DNA of 64,000 nucleotides from Erwinia mallotivora (GCF_000590885.1 NZ_JFHN01000051.1:1-64000); one strand, 5' to 3'. Counted from the stretch's first letter, positions 1 through 11,513 are shown. Numbers and translations are program-made. Notes: generated by a model not told the origin, from the sequence alone.

Positions 1-787
1 GGCTGGCGTGGCCAAGATGACGGGTGGCAATACCCAGCGCAATGCCGGCCACGGCAGCCCCGCCGAACAGGGGCCAGACAAACTGTGACAGCGGACTGTG
101 CGGAAAGCGAGACAGCGCCAGCTGGGATAAAAAAGTGGCGGGCAGAATATAGCCAAATCCGGCGAGGCTGTAGCTCCAGACCAACCTCTTTAATGCCCCG
201 CTGATTACCAGCGGTTCTGCTGCCGGGGCGTTACCATGCACCTCCCCTTTTGCCGGCAGGTATCGCATCACCGGCAGCAGCAGAATCAGCGCCAGCACCC
301 CACAGGCAAACCACCCTTCGGCAGCGCTGACACCGTGGCGATGTAACATCCACGCCAGCATGCCACACAGCACAATCCCCGCTCCCGGTCCGGCAAACAC
401 CGCCGCACTCAGACCAGGACGGTGACCGAGACGTTCGTTGCTCCAGGCGGCCACCAGCACCAGTCCCCAACCGCTGGCCCAGCCTGCCAGAAAGCGAATC
501 ACCCCATGCAGCCAGGCCGCAGAGACGCAGGCTGACAGCAGCGTGAGCAACACGGTGCCGGCGATGCCCGCCAGCAGCCGCTGCTGAATATGGCGGCTGG
601 CCCGCATCGCATCGTATGAGCCACAGAGATAGCCAAGGTAATTGCAGGCCGCCACCAGGGATGCGCTGGTCAGCGACAGCTGATGCTCATTGATCATCAG
701 CGGCACCTGGGGAGTGAAGGCAAAACGTCCAATGCCCATCACCACCACCAGCGAAATAAATGCGCAAAGCGCCACACGTACAGCCAT
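1..787 (-). CDS. MFS transporter, YbfB/YjiJ family, 3' end outside window
   Basis: An open frame runs from an ATG at 787 leftward through the window edge, so the C-terminus is missing. The start is preceded by a strong AAGGAG site. The protein opens with hydrophobic segments and a GIGRFAFTPQVPLM stretch, which is characteristic of the YbfB/YjiJ branch of the major facilitator superfamily. It is therefore an inner-membrane transporter of unknown substrate. It is divergent from the LysR-type gene at 916, which suggests that regulator controls it (inference from arrangement). Confidence 0.75.
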   Translation of the reverse strand, partial: MAVRVALCAFISLVVVMGIGRFAFTPQVPLMINEHQLSLTSASLVAACNYLGYLCGSYDAMRASRHIQQRLLAGIAGTVLLTLLSACVSAAWLHGVIRFLAGWASGWGLVLVAAWSNERLGHRPGLSAAVFAGPGAGIVLCGMLAWMLHRHGVSAAEGWFACGVLALILLLPVMRYLPAKGEVHGNAPAAEPLVISGALKRLVWSYSLAGFGYILPATFLSQLALSRFPHSPLSQFVWPLFGGAAVAGIALGIATRHLGHAS

Positions 788-915
788 TACCGACTCCTTA
801 ATCCCGCACGGCAAAGCGCCCGAATGTCAAAGGTAAATGTTGCCAGTATGCTGCCTGAAGGTTAGACTCACGAAAAGTGAATAATAATAACCAGGTTATT
901 TACAATAAGAGAATA

Positions 916-1815
916 ATGGATCTGACCCAGTTAAAAATGTTCTGTACCGTTGCAGAGACCGGCTCGCTGGCGCGGGCGGCAGAGTTGCTGCATCGCGTGC
1001 CCTCCAATCTGACCACCCGCCTGCGCCAGCTGGAACAGGAGCTGGGCTCCGATCTGTTTATCCGTGAAAAGCAGCGCCTGCGCCTGTCACCGGTCGGGCA
1101 CAATTTTCTTTGTTACGCCCAACGCATTCTGGCGCTGAGTGAAGAAGCGCTGAATATGACGCACAACGGCGAGCCTGGCGGTAACTTCGCGCTGGGTTCG
1201 ATGGAGAGCACCGCCGCCGCCCGCCTGCCCGCGCTGCTGGCGGCCTATCATCAGCGCTACCCTGCCGTCGCGCTCTCGCTGGTCACCGGCACTTCTGGCG
1301 AAATCATTGAGCGGGTGCGCGCCGGTACGCTCTCCGCCGCGCTGGCCGATGGCCCGATTCTGGTCAATGAGCTGAACAGCTGCCAGGCCTTTAACGAACG
1401 CATGGTGCTGATTTCCAGCCAGGATCATCAGCCCATTGTGAAACCGGAAGATGCGGCCGGCGATACCCTGTTTGCTTTCCGGCCCAGCTGTTCATACCGC
1501 CTGCGTTTTGAAAACTGGTTCCGCAGCGCAGGCATTCAGCCTGGCACCTTTATGGAGATCCAGTCGTATCACGCGATGCTGGCCTGCGTAGCCAGTGGCG
1601 GTGGGCTGGCACTGTTGCCGGAATCGGTATTGCAGCAACTGCCCGCCGCCGGACAGGTTCGTCGTCACACGATACCGGAGGAGATCGGCCGCACCAGCAC
1701 GTATCTCGTCTGGCGTCGCGATGCCTTTACACCAAATATTAAGGCACTGAAACACCTGATTATCGACCAGTCCGGGCAGGTCAGCGGAGACGATGAAATC
1801 GTCCATACTTATTAG
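916..1815 (+). CDS. LysR-family transcriptional regulator
   Basis: The protein begins MDLTQLKMFCTVAETGSLARAA, a typical LysR winged helix-turn-helix (about residues 1-60), followed by a periplasmic-binding-like effector domain, about 299 residues in all. A longer reading from GTG at 877 is possible, but the extra 13 residues do not look LysR-like and an AAGAGA site precedes the ATG at 916. It is divergent from the MFS gene, the usual LysR/target layout, and lies upstream of frmA on the same strand. The inducer is unknown. It is not the FrmR repressor. Confidence 0.85.
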   Translation: MDLTQLKMFCTVAETGSLARAAELLHRVPSNLTTRLRQLEQELGSDLFIREKQRLRLSPVGHNFLCYAQRILALSEEALNMTHNGEPGGNFALGSMESTAAARLPALLAAYHQRYPAVALSLVTGTSGEIIERVRAGTLSAALADGPILVNELNSCQAFNERMVLISSQDHQPIVKPEDAAGDTLFAFRPSCSYRLRFENWFRSAGIQPGTFMEIQSYHAMLACVASGGGLALLPESVLQQLPAAGQVRRHTIPEEIGRTSTYLVWRRDAFTPNIKALKHLIIDQSGQVSGDDEIVHTY

Positions 1816-1935
1816 CTTCAGAATCTGATCGGCAAAGCATGACGGTCGCTGTCTGAATTCCACCACGCAGTAAAAAGCTGGGGTTGGTCCATCAGACGCG
1901 GAGAGCCAGATAACCCTTAACACATTGATGTATAA

Positions 1936-3072
<1,137 letters not shown>

Positions 3073-3084
3073 TCAGGAGGATTG

Positions 3085-3927
3085 ATGGCAGCCACTCTGG
3101 AGCTACTGGAAGAACACCGTCTGTTTGGCGGCTGGCAACAGCGCTATCGCCACGCATCGGCCACGCTGAACTGTGCAATGACCTTCAGCATTTTCCTGCC
3201 CGGCCCGAAACGCGAGACGCCGCCGCCGGTCGTCTGGTGCCTTGCCGGGCTGACCTGTAACGATGAGAACTTTTCCGTTAAATCCGGTGCACAGCGGGTG
3301 GCGGCCGAGCTGGGACTGGTGCTGGTGATGCCGGATACCAGTCCACGCGGCGAAGGTGTGGCGGACGATCAGGGCTACGATTTGGGCCAGGGGGCGGGAT
3401 TTTATCTCAACGCGACGCAAATGCCGTGGAAAACCCATTACCGTATGTATGACTACCTGCACGAGGAGTTGCCTGCGTTAATCGCCGGGAATTTCCACGT
3501 CAGCGATCGTCAGGCGATCATGGGCCACTCAATGGGCGGCCACGGTGCACTGGTGCTGGCACTGCGTAATCCGCAGCAATTCACCTCGGTGTCCGCCTTC
3601 GCTCCCATCGTCAATCCTGCTGAGGTGCCGTGGGGACAGAAAGCGTTTCGGGCCTATCTGGGAGAGGATGCAGAGCAGTGGCGTCAGTACGACAGCTGTT
3701 GGCTGATGCAGCAAACCTCAGCCCGACTTCCGATGCTGATTGACCAGGGTGACAGCGATCAGTTCCTCGCCGATCAGTTGCGCCCGGAGCTGCTGGAGAC
3801 CATTGCCGGAGAGAAGGCGTATCCGCTGACCGTGCGTATCCAACCCGGTTATGGTCACAGCTACTTTTTTATCGCCAGCTTTGTGGAAGATCATTTGCGC
3901 TTTCACGCCCGCCATCTGCTGGCATAG
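3085..3927 (+). CDS. frmB: S-formylglutathione hydrolase
   Basis: Hydrolyses S-formylglutathione to formate and glutathione, the second step after FrmA. It is an alpha/beta-hydrolase of the esterase D family of 280 residues, with nucleophile Ser149 in the GHSMGGHGA elbow and an oxyanion-loop [11 protein letters not shown] stretch. The ATG at 3085 sits just behind a CAGGAGG ribosome site; an in-frame TTG at 3082 is less likely. It is equally close to E. coli FrmB and YeiG, and its location beside lysP is the yeiG place, so either name could apply. Confidence 0.9.
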   Translation: MAATLELLEEHRLFGGWQQRYRHASATLNCAMTFSIFLPGPKRETPPPVVWCLAGLTCNDENFSVKSGAQRVAAELGLVLVMPDTSPRGEGVADDQGYDLGQGAGFYLNATQMPWKTHYRMYDYLHEELPALIAGNFHVSDRQAIMGHSMGGHGALVLALRNPQQFTSVSAFAPIVNPAEVPWGQKAFRAYLGEDAEQWRQYDSCWLMQQTSARLPMLIDQGDSDQFLADQLRPELLETIAGEKAYPLTVRIQPGYGHSYFFIASFVEDHLRFHARHLLA

Positions 3928-3932
3928 CCTTT

Positions 3933-3970
3933 CGCCGTGCCGGAAGCCTGTCCGGCGCGGCGTAACCTTT
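3933..3970 (+). terminator. hairpin between frmB and the convergent ABC genes
   Basis: Near-perfect 12-bp stem (3933-3944 with 3951-3962, one G-T position) and a 6-base loop, followed by a short run TAACCTTTT. It probably ends frmAB transcription. Confidence 0.6.
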
Positions 3971-3992
3971 TGAGCGCAGATGCCAGCGCCGA

Positions 3993-4778
3993 TTAAAAGC
4001 CGGGTTCCGCCACCAGGCCGTCAATCAGTACCTGAGGCAACCCCTGGGAACAGTGCTCAATCCGCCCTCTGACACCATAGACTTTCGCCAGACTTTCCGG
4101 GGTGATCACTGCTTCCGGCAGGCCGTCGGCAATCAGCTCGCCGTTTTGCAGCATTAATACGTGCTCACCGTGGCGCAGGGCAATATTAATGTCATGCACC
4201 ACCACCACGGTAATAATGTTGCGCTTACGGGTTTCGCGCCGCACCAAATCCATCACATGAAACTGATAATTTAAATCCAGCGCGCTGAGCGGTTCATCCA
4301 GCAACAACAGCTCCGGACGACGGATCAGCGACTGCGCCAGTCCGACCAGCTGTTTCTGACCGCCGGAGAGCTGGTCGAGAAAACTCATCGCCAGATGGGC
4401 AATCCCCAGCCTCTCCAGCAGATCCATCACTTCTGACTCGCTGGCGGCACTGTTGTGACCGCCCATTGCCCGCTGTGCCACAATGATTGACTCCAGCACA
4501 TGCAGGTGAACCCCGGCAGGCAGTGATTGCGGCAGGTAAACCACTTTCTCCGCGCGACGGGCAAACGGCTGCGCCATCAGTTCACTGCCGTTTAACCACA
4601 GCTCGCCCTGCGCCCGGTTCAGCCCTGCCAGCGATCGCAGCAGGGTTGACTTGCCACAGCCATTGGGGCCAAGCAGCACGGTAATTTTGCCACGCGGCAG
4701 CAACGGCACATTGAGGTTGCTGATAATCTGGCGTTTCGGGTAACCGGCATTAAAGCCGCTGATTTTCAGTCCATCCAT
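3993..4778 (-). CDS. iron-chelate ABC transporter ATP-binding protein (FecE/FepC type)
   Basis: ATPase subunit of an importer of the ferric siderophore, haem or cobalamin class, on the cytoplasmic face of the inner membrane. Walker A GPNGCGKST is at residues 37-45, the LSGGQ signature at 137-141, and Walker B LLLLDEP at 157-163; the length (261) is normal. The start codon shares the last base of the permease stop, so the two are translationally coupled. No substrate-binding protein or outer-membrane receptor is encoded nearby; they must be elsewhere. The exact chelate cannot be read from the sequence. Confidence 0.9.
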   Translation of the reverse strand: MDGLKISGFNAGYPKRQIISNLNVPLLPRGKITVLLGPNGCGKSTLLRSLAGLNRAQGELWLNGSELMAQPFARRAEKVVYLPQSLPAGVHLHVLESIIVAQRAMGGHNSAASESEVMDLLERLGIAHLAMSFLDQLSGGQKQLVGLAQSLIRRPELLLLDEPLSALDLNYQFHVMDLVRRETRKRNIITVVVVHDINIALRHGEHVLMLQNGELIADGLPEAVITPESLAKVYGVRGRIEHCSQGLPQVLIDGLVAEPGF

Positions 4779-5860
4779 CAGACGTTCCCCCGGTGACGCA
4801 GAATAATACTCAGGAAGAACGGCACCCCCACCAGCGAGGTCACAATGCCTACCGGAATGATCACCCCCGGCACCAGGTTTTTAGACACCACCGACGCGAG
4901 CGACAGTACCAGCGCGCCGGTCAGCGCACTGGCGGGCAGGTAAAAACGGTGATCTTCACCAAACATCAGACGGGCGATGTGCGGGGCTACCAGGCCGATA
5001 AAACCAATTGGCCCGACAAAAGCCACCGCCAGCGCGGAAAGAATACTGATACGCAGCAGCGTTCCCAGCCGCAGACGGCGAACATCTATGCCAAAACTGA
5101 CCGCACGGTCTTCGCCCAGACGCAGCGCCGTCAGCTTCCAGGCGCTCATCATTGACCACGGCACCAGTAGCGCAAACATCGCCGTCAGCACGCCCAGCTT
5201 CTGCCAGGAGGCGCGCGCCAGGCTGCCCATCGTCCAGAACACCAGCCCCTGAAGGGTGTCTTCGCTGGCGATGAACTGGATCATCGATACCAGCGCATTA
5301 AAGGTGAACACCAGCGCAATACCGAACAGCACCACGCCGGAGCTGGCAACGCGGGTCCAGCGCGTGACGCCATCCAGCATCAGCGCCGCGAACAGCGCAA
5401 AGACAAAAGCATTCGCCGAAATAAACCACTGATCGGGGATACCCGGAATACCGATGCCCAGCACAATAGCCAGGGCCGCACCAAAGGCCGCCGCAGAGGA
5501 GACCCCCAGCGTAAACGGGCTGGCCAGTGGGTTATTGAGGATGGTTTGCATCTCCGCACCCGCCAGGCCAAGAGACAGCCCCACCACCACCGCCATCAGC
5601 GCGTAAGGCAGACGAATATCCCAGACGATGACCCGACTACCGGCGTCCACACTCTCTGGTGACCACAAGGTCTGCCACAGCGTTGACAGAGATAAACCTG
5701 AAGGGCCGAGGGTGAAATCGAGCAGCAACGAAGCGAGAATGGCAATGACCAGCACACTCATCATCAACATGCGCTTGCGCAATACCTGATGATAGCGGCC
5801 CATCGCGCTGTCCTGTTCCATTCCGACAGCATTGCGCGTGGAGTCGTGGGTTAAACTCAT
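4778..5860 (-). CDS. iron-chelate ABC transporter permease (FecCD family)
   Basis: Inner-membrane permease of the FecCD/BtuC family, 360 residues with about ten hydrophobic segments and the typical GxxGFIGLVAPHIAR stretch near residue 285 that contacts the ATPase. It occupies the cirA place of the E. coli map. A Fur box lies 44 bases upstream of the start, so iron repression is expected. One permease gene implies a homodimer. Confidence 0.9.
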   Translation of the reverse strand: MSLTHDSTRNAVGMEQDSAMGRYHQVLRKRMLMMSVLVIAILASLLLDFTLGPSGLSLSTLWQTLWSPESVDAGSRVIVWDIRLPYALMAVVVGLSLGLAGAEMQTILNNPLASPFTLGVSSAAAFGAALAIVLGIGIPGIPDQWFISANAFVFALFAALMLDGVTRWTRVASSGVVLFGIALVFTFNALVSMIQFIASEDTLQGLVFWTMGSLARASWQKLGVLTAMFALLVPWSMMSAWKLTALRLGEDRAVSFGIDVRRLRLGTLLRISILSALAVAFVGPIGFIGLVAPHIARLMFGEDHRFYLPASALTGALVLSLASVVSKNLVPGVIIPVGIVTSLVGVPFFLSIILRHRGNV

Positions 5861-5903
5861 CTTGATACCTGGCTTAAGAAAAAATCACGGCGGTAACATT
5901 AAA

Positions 5904-5922
5904 GGAAATGATAATAGTTATC
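5904..5922 (-). promoter_or_regulatory. Fur box
   Basis: GGAAATGATAATAGTTATC matches the 19-bp Fur consensus (GATAATGATAATCATTATC) at 15 of 19 positions. It lies just upstream of the iron ABC permease start at 5860. Confidence 0.8.
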
Positions 5923-5959
5923 AATAATCTTTGCCGGCAACTATTTTACCTGTAACCAA

Positions 5960-5983
5960 TTAAAAGGCGCGGAAACCGCGCCT
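5960..5983 (-). terminator. lysP intrinsic terminator
   Basis: On the minus strand an 8-bp GC stem AGGCGCGG/CCGCGCCT with a TTT loop is followed by TTTTAATT, 12 bases past the lysP stop. Confidence 0.8.
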
Positions 5984-5995
5984 CTGATGACTCCC

Positions 5996-7465
5996 CTACT
6001 CCCTGAATTTCGGGAAGGTCATCTCACTGTATCTGATGAAGCGGGTTTTTTTGGTCAGTTTGTAACCCAACCAGATCGCCAGGAACAGCGGGATGCCGAT
6101 ATAGGTTGCCGCCACGCCGTACCAGTCAATCCTGTCAGCAAGAAACGCCTGATAATTCTGACCCAGCGTTATCGCCAGGCACAGGACAAAAGCAAAGACC
6201 GGCCCCAGCGGGAAGAAACGTGAGCAGTACGGCAAATCGGCAAGGTCCAGCCCCTGCGCCAGATAACCGCGACGGAAACGATAATGGCTGATGGCAATCC
6301 CCAGCCAGGCGATAAAACCGGTCATACCGGAGGTGTTAAGCAGCCAGAGGTAGACTGACTGATTGCCAAACAGCGAGGTCAGGAAGCAGAGTGCGGCCAC
6401 GACGGTGGTGGCATACAGGGCATTGCGCGGCACGCCGCCCGCCGAAAGCCTGCCGAACATCTGTGGCGCTTTGCCTTCCTGCGCCAGGGTATAAAGCATC
6501 CGGGTACAGGCATACATGCCGGAGTTACCCGCTGACAGAACCGAGGTCAGGATCACCGCATTCATCACCGCCGCCGCTGAGAGCAGCCCGGCATGTTTAA
6601 ATACCAGGGTGAACGGGCTGACGCTGATGTCTTTCACATCATTACGCAGCAGATCGGGATCGGTATAAGGGATGATCAGACTGACCACCAGGATCGCCAG
6701 CACGTAAAACAGCAGGATACGCCAGAATACCTGGCGCATGGAGCGGGGAATATTTTTCGCCGGATCTTCCGATTCCCCCGCCGCAATGCCTATCAGCTCG
6801 GTGCCCTGGAAGGAGAAACCCACTATCATCGCCACGCCAATCATCGCCGAGAATCCGCCAGCGAAGGGCGCATCACCAATCTGCCAGTTAGCCCAGCCCG
6901 CTACCGGCTGACTGCCGCGCAGGATGCCAGCGATCATCATCAGGCCGACCACGATAAAGATGATGACGGTGACCACTTTGATCAGCGAGAACCAGTATTC
7001 CGCCTCACCAAAACCCTTTACCGACAGATAGTTGAGCAGGAAAATCAGGCTGAGGAACAGGGCACTCCAGATCCAGCCCGACGTATCCGGGAACCACCAG
7101 GCCATCACCAGCTGCGAGGCGACCAGGTCCACCGCAATGGTTACCGCCCAGTTGTACCAGTAGTTCCAGCCCAACGCGAAGCCAAACCCCTCTTCAACAT
7201 AACGTGAACCATAGGTGGAAAATGAACCGGAGACCGGCATAAATGCCGCCAGTTCGCCCAGGCTGGTCATCAGGAACCAGACCATCAGGCCGATAAGGAT
7301 GTAGGAGAGTAGCGCACCACCAGGCCCTGCCTGCGAAATTGTCGCCCCGGATGCGACAAAAAGGCCGGTGCCTATCGAACCACCAATCGCAATCATCGTC
7401 AGATGACGCGCTTTTAACGCCCGGCGTAACCCAGGTTGTTGTGTTGTTATTTTGTCTTTAACCAT
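5996..7465 (-). CDS. lysP: lysine-specific permease
   Basis: Lysine:proton symporter of the amino acid-polyamine-organocation superfamily in the inner membrane. In E. coli LysP also restrains the pH sensor CadC. It carries the conserved IAIGGSIGTGLFVASG first helix, GESEDPAKNIPR, and about 12 membrane segments, and is nearly collinear with E. coli LysP. I start at the ATG at 7465 (MVKDKITTQQPG), which matches the E. coli N-terminus, although its ribosome site is weak; a TTG at 7522 would add 19 atypical residues. It is next to yeiE, as in E. coli. Confidence 0.9.
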   Translation of the reverse strand: MVKDKITTQQPGLRRALKARHLTMIAIGGSIGTGLFVASGATISQAGPGGALLSYILIGLMVWFLMTSLGELAAFMPVSGSFSTYGSRYVEEGFGFALGWNYWYNWAVTIAVDLVASQLVMAWWFPDTSGWIWSALFLSLIFLLNYLSVKGFGEAEYWFSLIKVVTVIIFIVVGLMMIAGILRGSQPVAGWANWQIGDAPFAGGFSAMIGVAMIVGFSFQGTELIGIAAGESEDPAKNIPRSMRQVFWRILLFYVLAILVVSLIIPYTDPDLLRNDVKDISVSPFTLVFKHAGLLSAAAVMNAVILTSVLSAGNSGMYACTRMLYTLAQEGKAPQMFGRLSAGGVPRNALYATTVVAALCFLTSLFGNQSVYLWLLNTSGMTGFIAWLGIAISHYRFRRGYLAQGLDLADLPYCSRFFPLGPVFAFVLCLAITLGQNYQAFLADRIDWYGVAATYIGIPLFLAIWLGYKLTKKTRFIRYSEMTFPKFRE

Positions 7466-7631
7466 CTTGAAATGCTGCACTCCGGCTGAAATAAGGCGCG
7501 ATTGTAGCAAACTCTTTCGCAAACGTGAGTATTAACACTCTTGTTATAAGACAGCTTAATAATCGACACAAAATTATTAGCTTAAGCCTGATTCACCGTA
7601 GAAAGTCCGGGGTAATCAGCATATTAGCCCT

Positions 7632-8504
7632 TCACCTCGTTTCATTGCAGTAACTCAGAAAACGTAACAATGGCCTGGAGAGATGCTTCTGCCGGTGATG
7701 GATGCGGTACAGGGTACGGGTCAGTTTTGGCAGCGGCAACGGCACTTCCCGCAGCGTGCCGCTTTGCAACTGCTCCGCAATCACCCGTCGTGACAGACAG
7801 CTGATCCCGATGCCATGACGCACAGCATGTTTGATCGCTTCCGAGTTGCCCAGCTCCAGCGCCAGCCGGAAGGAAGAGAGGTGCGACAGTAAAAGATAAT
7901 CAACGATTTCACGCGTACCTGAACCGCGTTCACGCAGGATCCACGGCTCGACCGCCAGGCTTTCCAGCGTCACCGGTCGTTGCAGAACAGGTGCATCCGG
8001 GGCGGCAAACACCACCAGTTCATCCTCCTGCCAGGCTTCGCTAATCACCTCAGTCATGTGACACGGTCCTTCAATCAGACCGATATCCACACGGAAATCC
8101 GCCACCGCATGGATAACATCCTGGCTGTTGCCCACGCTCAGTTCCAGAGGGAGATCGGGATAGTCCCGTCGCCATCCGGCTATCATCGCTGGCAGCATAT
8201 AGTTACCGATGGTGCTGCTGGCATACACCCGCAGCGCCCCTTTATCTTCGCGAAACAGCTGTTCTATTTCTGCCGCCTGCTCCAGCAAACCCACCGCACG
8301 GGGGTAAAGCAGACGCCCATGTTCATTAACCACCAGCCGTTTGCCAACCCGGTCGAACAGCTGCACATTCAGCTGGTTTTCCAGATCGGCCAGCGCGGCA
8401 CTGACCGCCGACTGGGAGAGAGAGAGAAGCAGAGCGGCCTGGGTCGTTGAGCCGCTTTTCAGCACTTCGCTGAACACCTCCAGTTGCCGCAGGGTAATGT
8501 GCAT
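7632..8504 (-). CDS. yeiE: LysR-family regulator YeiE
   Basis: LysR protein of 290 residues: an N-terminal helix-turn-helix ([18 protein letters not shown]) and an effector-binding domain. It is identified as YeiE from similarity and from its position between lysP and yeiH, divergent from yeiH. In other enterobacteria YeiE has been linked to sulfite response and to control of the neighbouring yeiH; that link is literature, not visible here. The 118-base spacer to yeiH, with very AT-rich stretches, probably holds the operator. Confidence 0.88.
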   Translation of the reverse strand: MHITLRQLEVFSEVLKSGSTTQAALLLSLSQSAVSAALADLENQLNVQLFDRVGKRLVVNEHGRLLYPRAVGLLEQAAEIEQLFREDKGALRVYASSTIGNYMLPAMIAGWRRDYPDLPLELSVGNSQDVIHAVADFRVDIGLIEGPCHMTEVISEAWQEDELVVFAAPDAPVLQRPVTLESLAVEPWILRERGSGTREIVDYLLLSHLSSFRLALELGNSEAIKHAVRHGIGISCLSRRVIAEQLQSGTLREVPLPLPKLTRTLYRIHHRQKHLSRPLLRFLSYCNETR

Positions 8505-8622
8505 GGCGTCGCCTTTTCAGTTGCAGGACATATCAGTTATTCTGGTTGATTATAAATATATAATCAATTTCTCTTTTAAGCCATCACGGCTCATGCTGGC
8601 AACTCTTAACAGGAGTAATGCT

Positions 8623-9681
8623 ATGGCCGATCTCACTTTTAGTCCCGACCAGCCTGGTCCGCTACGTTTTACCCCCGGTCTTCTGCTGTCGCTGCTGCTG
8701 GCCGGGGCTGCCGTCTGGCTGGGTAATCAGCCAGCCGTTGCCCGCCTGGGGCTGGGGGCACTCACGCTTGCCATTATTACCGGTATGGTGGTGGGTAATA
8801 CTCTTTATCCGCGCTGGGCCGGGCGTTGTGATCCCGGCGTACAGCTTGCCAGACAGCGTCTGCTCAGGCTGGGCATTGTTCTTTATGGTTTCCGACTGAC
8901 CATGCAACAGATTGCCAGTGTGGGGCCGAGCGGGGTGATCATTGACATCCTGACGCTCAGCTCCACCTTCCTGCTGGCAGTCTATCTGGGCCGACGCCTT
9001 TTCGGTCTCGACCGCGACACCAGCTGGCTGATTGGCGCAGGCAGTAGCATCTGCGGGGCGGCGGCCATCATGGCGACGGAGCCGGTTATCCGTGCGCAAG
9101 CCGCAAAAGTTACCGTTGCCATCGCCACCGTGGTGCTGTTTGGCACGCTGGGGATCTTTATCTATCCACTGCTGTGGCACGGGGCGACAGCCTGTTTCCC
9201 TGCGCTGACAGCCACTGAATGGGGAGTGTTTACCGGCTCCACCCTGCACGAAGTGGCACAGGTTGTCGCGGCGGGGCACGCGGTCAGCGCTGAAACCGAG
9301 AACGCGGCGGTGATTGCCAAAATGCTGCGGGTGATGATGCTGGCACCGTTTTTGTTACTGCTCAGCGTCAGGCTGAGAAACAACACAGGGCGCGCCGATC
9401 GCGCAGCGAACAGCATCACTTTTCCGTGGTTTGCGCTGATGTTTATTGCGGTGGCACTGTTCAACTCACTGCATCTGTTACCACAAAGTGTTATCAGCAG
9501 TCTGAACCAGCTGGACAACCTGTTGCTGGCAATGGCAATGGCGGCGCTGGGGCTCACCACCCGCTTCAGTTCGCTGAAGCAGGCCGGGCTGAAGCCTCTG
9601 CTGCTGGGGCTGGTGCTGTTTATCTGGCTGATGTTGGGCGGCGGGACAATTAACCTTGTGGTGCAACATTTGATGGCATGA
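8623..9681 (+). CDS. yeiH: UPF0324 family membrane protein YeiH
   Basis: Inner-membrane protein of the UPF0324 (PSE family, putative sulfate or sulfite exporter) class, 352 residues with about ten hydrophobic segments, the [14 protein letters not shown] motif and [12 protein letters not shown]. The ATG at 8623 follows AGGAG at 8611-8615; the frame is open further upstream but lacks a ribosome site. It is divergent from yeiE, the usual regulator-target pair. The transported substrate is inferred only. Confidence 0.88.
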   Translation: MADLTFSPDQPGPLRFTPGLLLSLLLAGAAVWLGNQPAVARLGLGALTLAIITGMVVGNTLYPRWAGRCDPGVQLARQRLLRLGIVLYGFRLTMQQIASVGPSGVIIDILTLSSTFLLAVYLGRRLFGLDRDTSWLIGAGSSICGAAAIMATEPVIRAQAAKVTVAIATVVLFGTLGIFIYPLLWHGATACFPALTATEWGVFTGSTLHEVAQVVAAGHAVSAETENAAVIAKMLRVMMLAPFLLLLSVRLRNNTGRADRAANSITFPWFALMFIAVALFNSLHLLPQSVISSLNQLDNLLLAMAMAALGLTTRFSSLKQAGLKPLLLGLVLFIWLMLGGGTINLVVQHLMA

Positions 9682-9748
9682 GGTTGCGCCGTGCGGTTAT
9701 CATTACCCGCTTGCGTCGCTGGATGCAGAACTCAACAGGAGAAACGGC

Positions 9749-10591
9749 ATGAAATTTATCGGTGCCCACGTCAGTGCTGCCGGTGGCGTGGACCAGGCGG
9801 TGCTACGCGCCCATGAGCTGGAAGCAACAGCCTTTGCGCTTTTTACTAAAAACCAGCGCCAGTGGCGCGCTGCGCCGCTGACAAAAGAGGTGATTGCCGC
9901 TTTCCGCGCCGCCTGCGAAAAATATCACTTCAGCGCCGCGCAGATCCTGCCGCACGACTCTTACCTGATTAATCTGGGCCATCCGGTGGAAGAGGCGCTG
10001 GAAAAATCACGCGAAGCCTTTATTGATGAGATGAGCCGCTGTCAGCAGCTTGGCCTCTCCCTGCTGAATTTCCATCCCGGCAGTCATCTGCATCAGATTG
10101 ATGAGGCAGCCTGCCTGCAACGTATTGCGGAGTCGATTAATATCGCGCTGGACCAAACGCAGGGGGTGACCGCGGTGATTGAAAACACCGCCGGTCAGGG
10201 CAGTAATCTTGGTTTCCGCTTTGAGCACCTGGCGGCAATCATTGCAGGCGTGGAGGACAAATCCCGCGTCGGCGTCTGTATCGATACCTGTCACGCTTTC
10301 GCGGGCGGTTACGACCTGCGCACCGAAGCGCAGTGCGAACAAACCTTTGCCGACTTCGACGAGATTGTCGGCTTTGACTATCTTCGCGGTATGCATCTGA
10401 ATGATGCCAAAAGCGAGTTTGCCAGTCGCGTCGACCGCCACCACAGTCTGGGCGAAGGGAATATAGGCAAAACGGTGTTCAGCTGGCTGATGAAAGACAG
10501 CCGCTTTGATGGCATTCCGCTGATTCTGGAAACGGTTAATCCGGATATCTGGAAAGATGAGATTGCGTGGCTGAAATCCGAACAAGTTTAA
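9749..10591 (+). CDS. nfo: endonuclease IV
   Basis: Zinc-dependent AP endonuclease of base excision repair; it cuts 5' to abasic sites and removes 3' blocking groups. The 280 residues form the expected TIM barrel: [18 protein letters not shown] start, [54 protein letters not shown] and the ILETV end supply the trinuclear zinc ligands. AGGAGAAACGGC precedes the start. It is downstream of yeiH as in E. coli. Confidence 0.97.
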   Translation: MKFIGAHVSAAGGVDQAVLRAHELEATAFALFTKNQRQWRAAPLTKEVIAAFRAACEKYHFSAAQILPHDSYLINLGHPVEEALEKSREAFIDEMSRCQQLGLSLLNFHPGSHLHQIDEAACLQRIAESINIALDQTQGVTAVIENTAGQGSNLGFRFEHLAAIIAGVEDKSRVGVCIDTCHAFAGGYDLRTEAQCEQTFADFDEIVGFDYLRGMHLNDAKSEFASRVDRHHSLGEGNIGKTVFSWLMKDSRFDGIPLILETVNPDIWKDEIAWLKSEQV

Positions 10592-10895
10592 CCCCTGCTC
10601 AACGGCGCGGCGATTTATCCGCCGCCGCGCTGATGCTCATCGTTGCAGAGCGCAACCCGAATGCCCCGTTCACTCCTGCCCTTCTCCGACACGGTTGATG
10701 CGCATAAACAGCAGCTTAGTGCAGACACCGGTGCTGGCCGTTTTATCACTGCGCTTACCATTCAACATAACTCCTGCTTTTTATTCACAAAATTAACTTT
10801 TCAGCCAGAAAACCGTTGAGTTGCGGTTAATACGTTCCCTTCTACCATCACCCCGATTTGCAAACCCGCACTCCATTCGTTCATAACAGCCAGAG
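10592..10895. other. intergenic stretch, one GC hairpin
   Basis: The only structure I see is an 8-bp GC inverted repeat (10605-10612 with 10623-10630) just after the nfo stop. It lacks a T-run, so it is at most a weak terminator. No gene or RNA recognised. Confidence 0.4.
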
Positions 10896-11423
10896 ATGCT
10901 GAACGTGTTTAAAAAAACAGGCAGGACATTATTATGGCTGGCCGCTGCTTACCCGGTTGCCAGCCAGGCCGGTGAGTTAAACCTTTATTCAGTGAATACA
11001 GGTTCATTCGTCTACCACCTGACCGGCAATCATGGGCAGTACAATGAAAATTTTAATAACCGGTTTATTTCCGCAGAACGTAAATTTTCGGCAGACTCAA
11101 AATACAGTGCGCTGGTGGGAACGCTGAAAAACAGTTTTGACGATCGCTGTCTGTCGCTGGCGGTGCGCAGAGACTGGCAGGACTGGGATAATGGCTGGGT
11201 GTTTAAAGGCGTTTATGGCTATACCGGGGAATTCTTTTTTAAATCATTCAGCCACTGCGGCGATCGCGGTTCCTATCAGGCTTTTAAAAAAGCGACCGGG
11301 GTCGGTTTCTCGCCTTACCTTTACAACGGGATGCAATACAATTTTACCCGTCAGGTTGGCGTTGAAGCCGGAATGATATTTCCAACGGTATTTGCCATGA
11401 GCGTGCAGTGGAGTTTTCGCTGA
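10896..11423 (+). CDS. secreted, possibly outer-membrane beta-barrel protein, unknown function
   Basis: 175 residues with a plausible signal peptide (TLLWLAAAYPVASQA, cleavage near residue 25). The mature part alternates polar and aromatic residues and ends in VQWSFR, which suggests a small outer-membrane barrel or lipid-modifying barrel enzyme; I recognise no family with confidence. Two cysteines (CLS and HCGD) could form a disulfide. It stands alone between nfo and the fruA terminator and is not part of the E. coli order. Confidence 0.6.
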   Translation: MLNVFKKTGRTLLWLAAAYPVASQAGELNLYSVNTGSFVYHLTGNHGQYNENFNNRFISAERKFSADSKYSALVGTLKNSFDDRCLSLAVRRDWQDWDNGWVFKGVYGYTGEFFFKSFSHCGDRGSYQAFKKATGVGFSPYLYNGMQYNFTRQVGVEAGMIFPTVFAMSVQWSFR

Positions 11424-11430
11424 TCGATAT

Positions 11431-11493
11431 AAAAAAAGCAGGTGCAGGAGGGTGACATTGATAACCGGGTCATCAGTCCCCTCCTGCACCTGC
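11431..11493 (-). terminator. fruBKA operon terminator with 15-bp stem
   Basis: A perfect 15-bp inverted repeat (11438-11452 with 11479-11493) is followed on the minus strand by seven T, 21 bases past the fruA stop. The loop is long (26 bases). Confidence 0.85.
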
Positions 11494-11513
11494 CTGTGGC
11501 AGGAAATACAATT

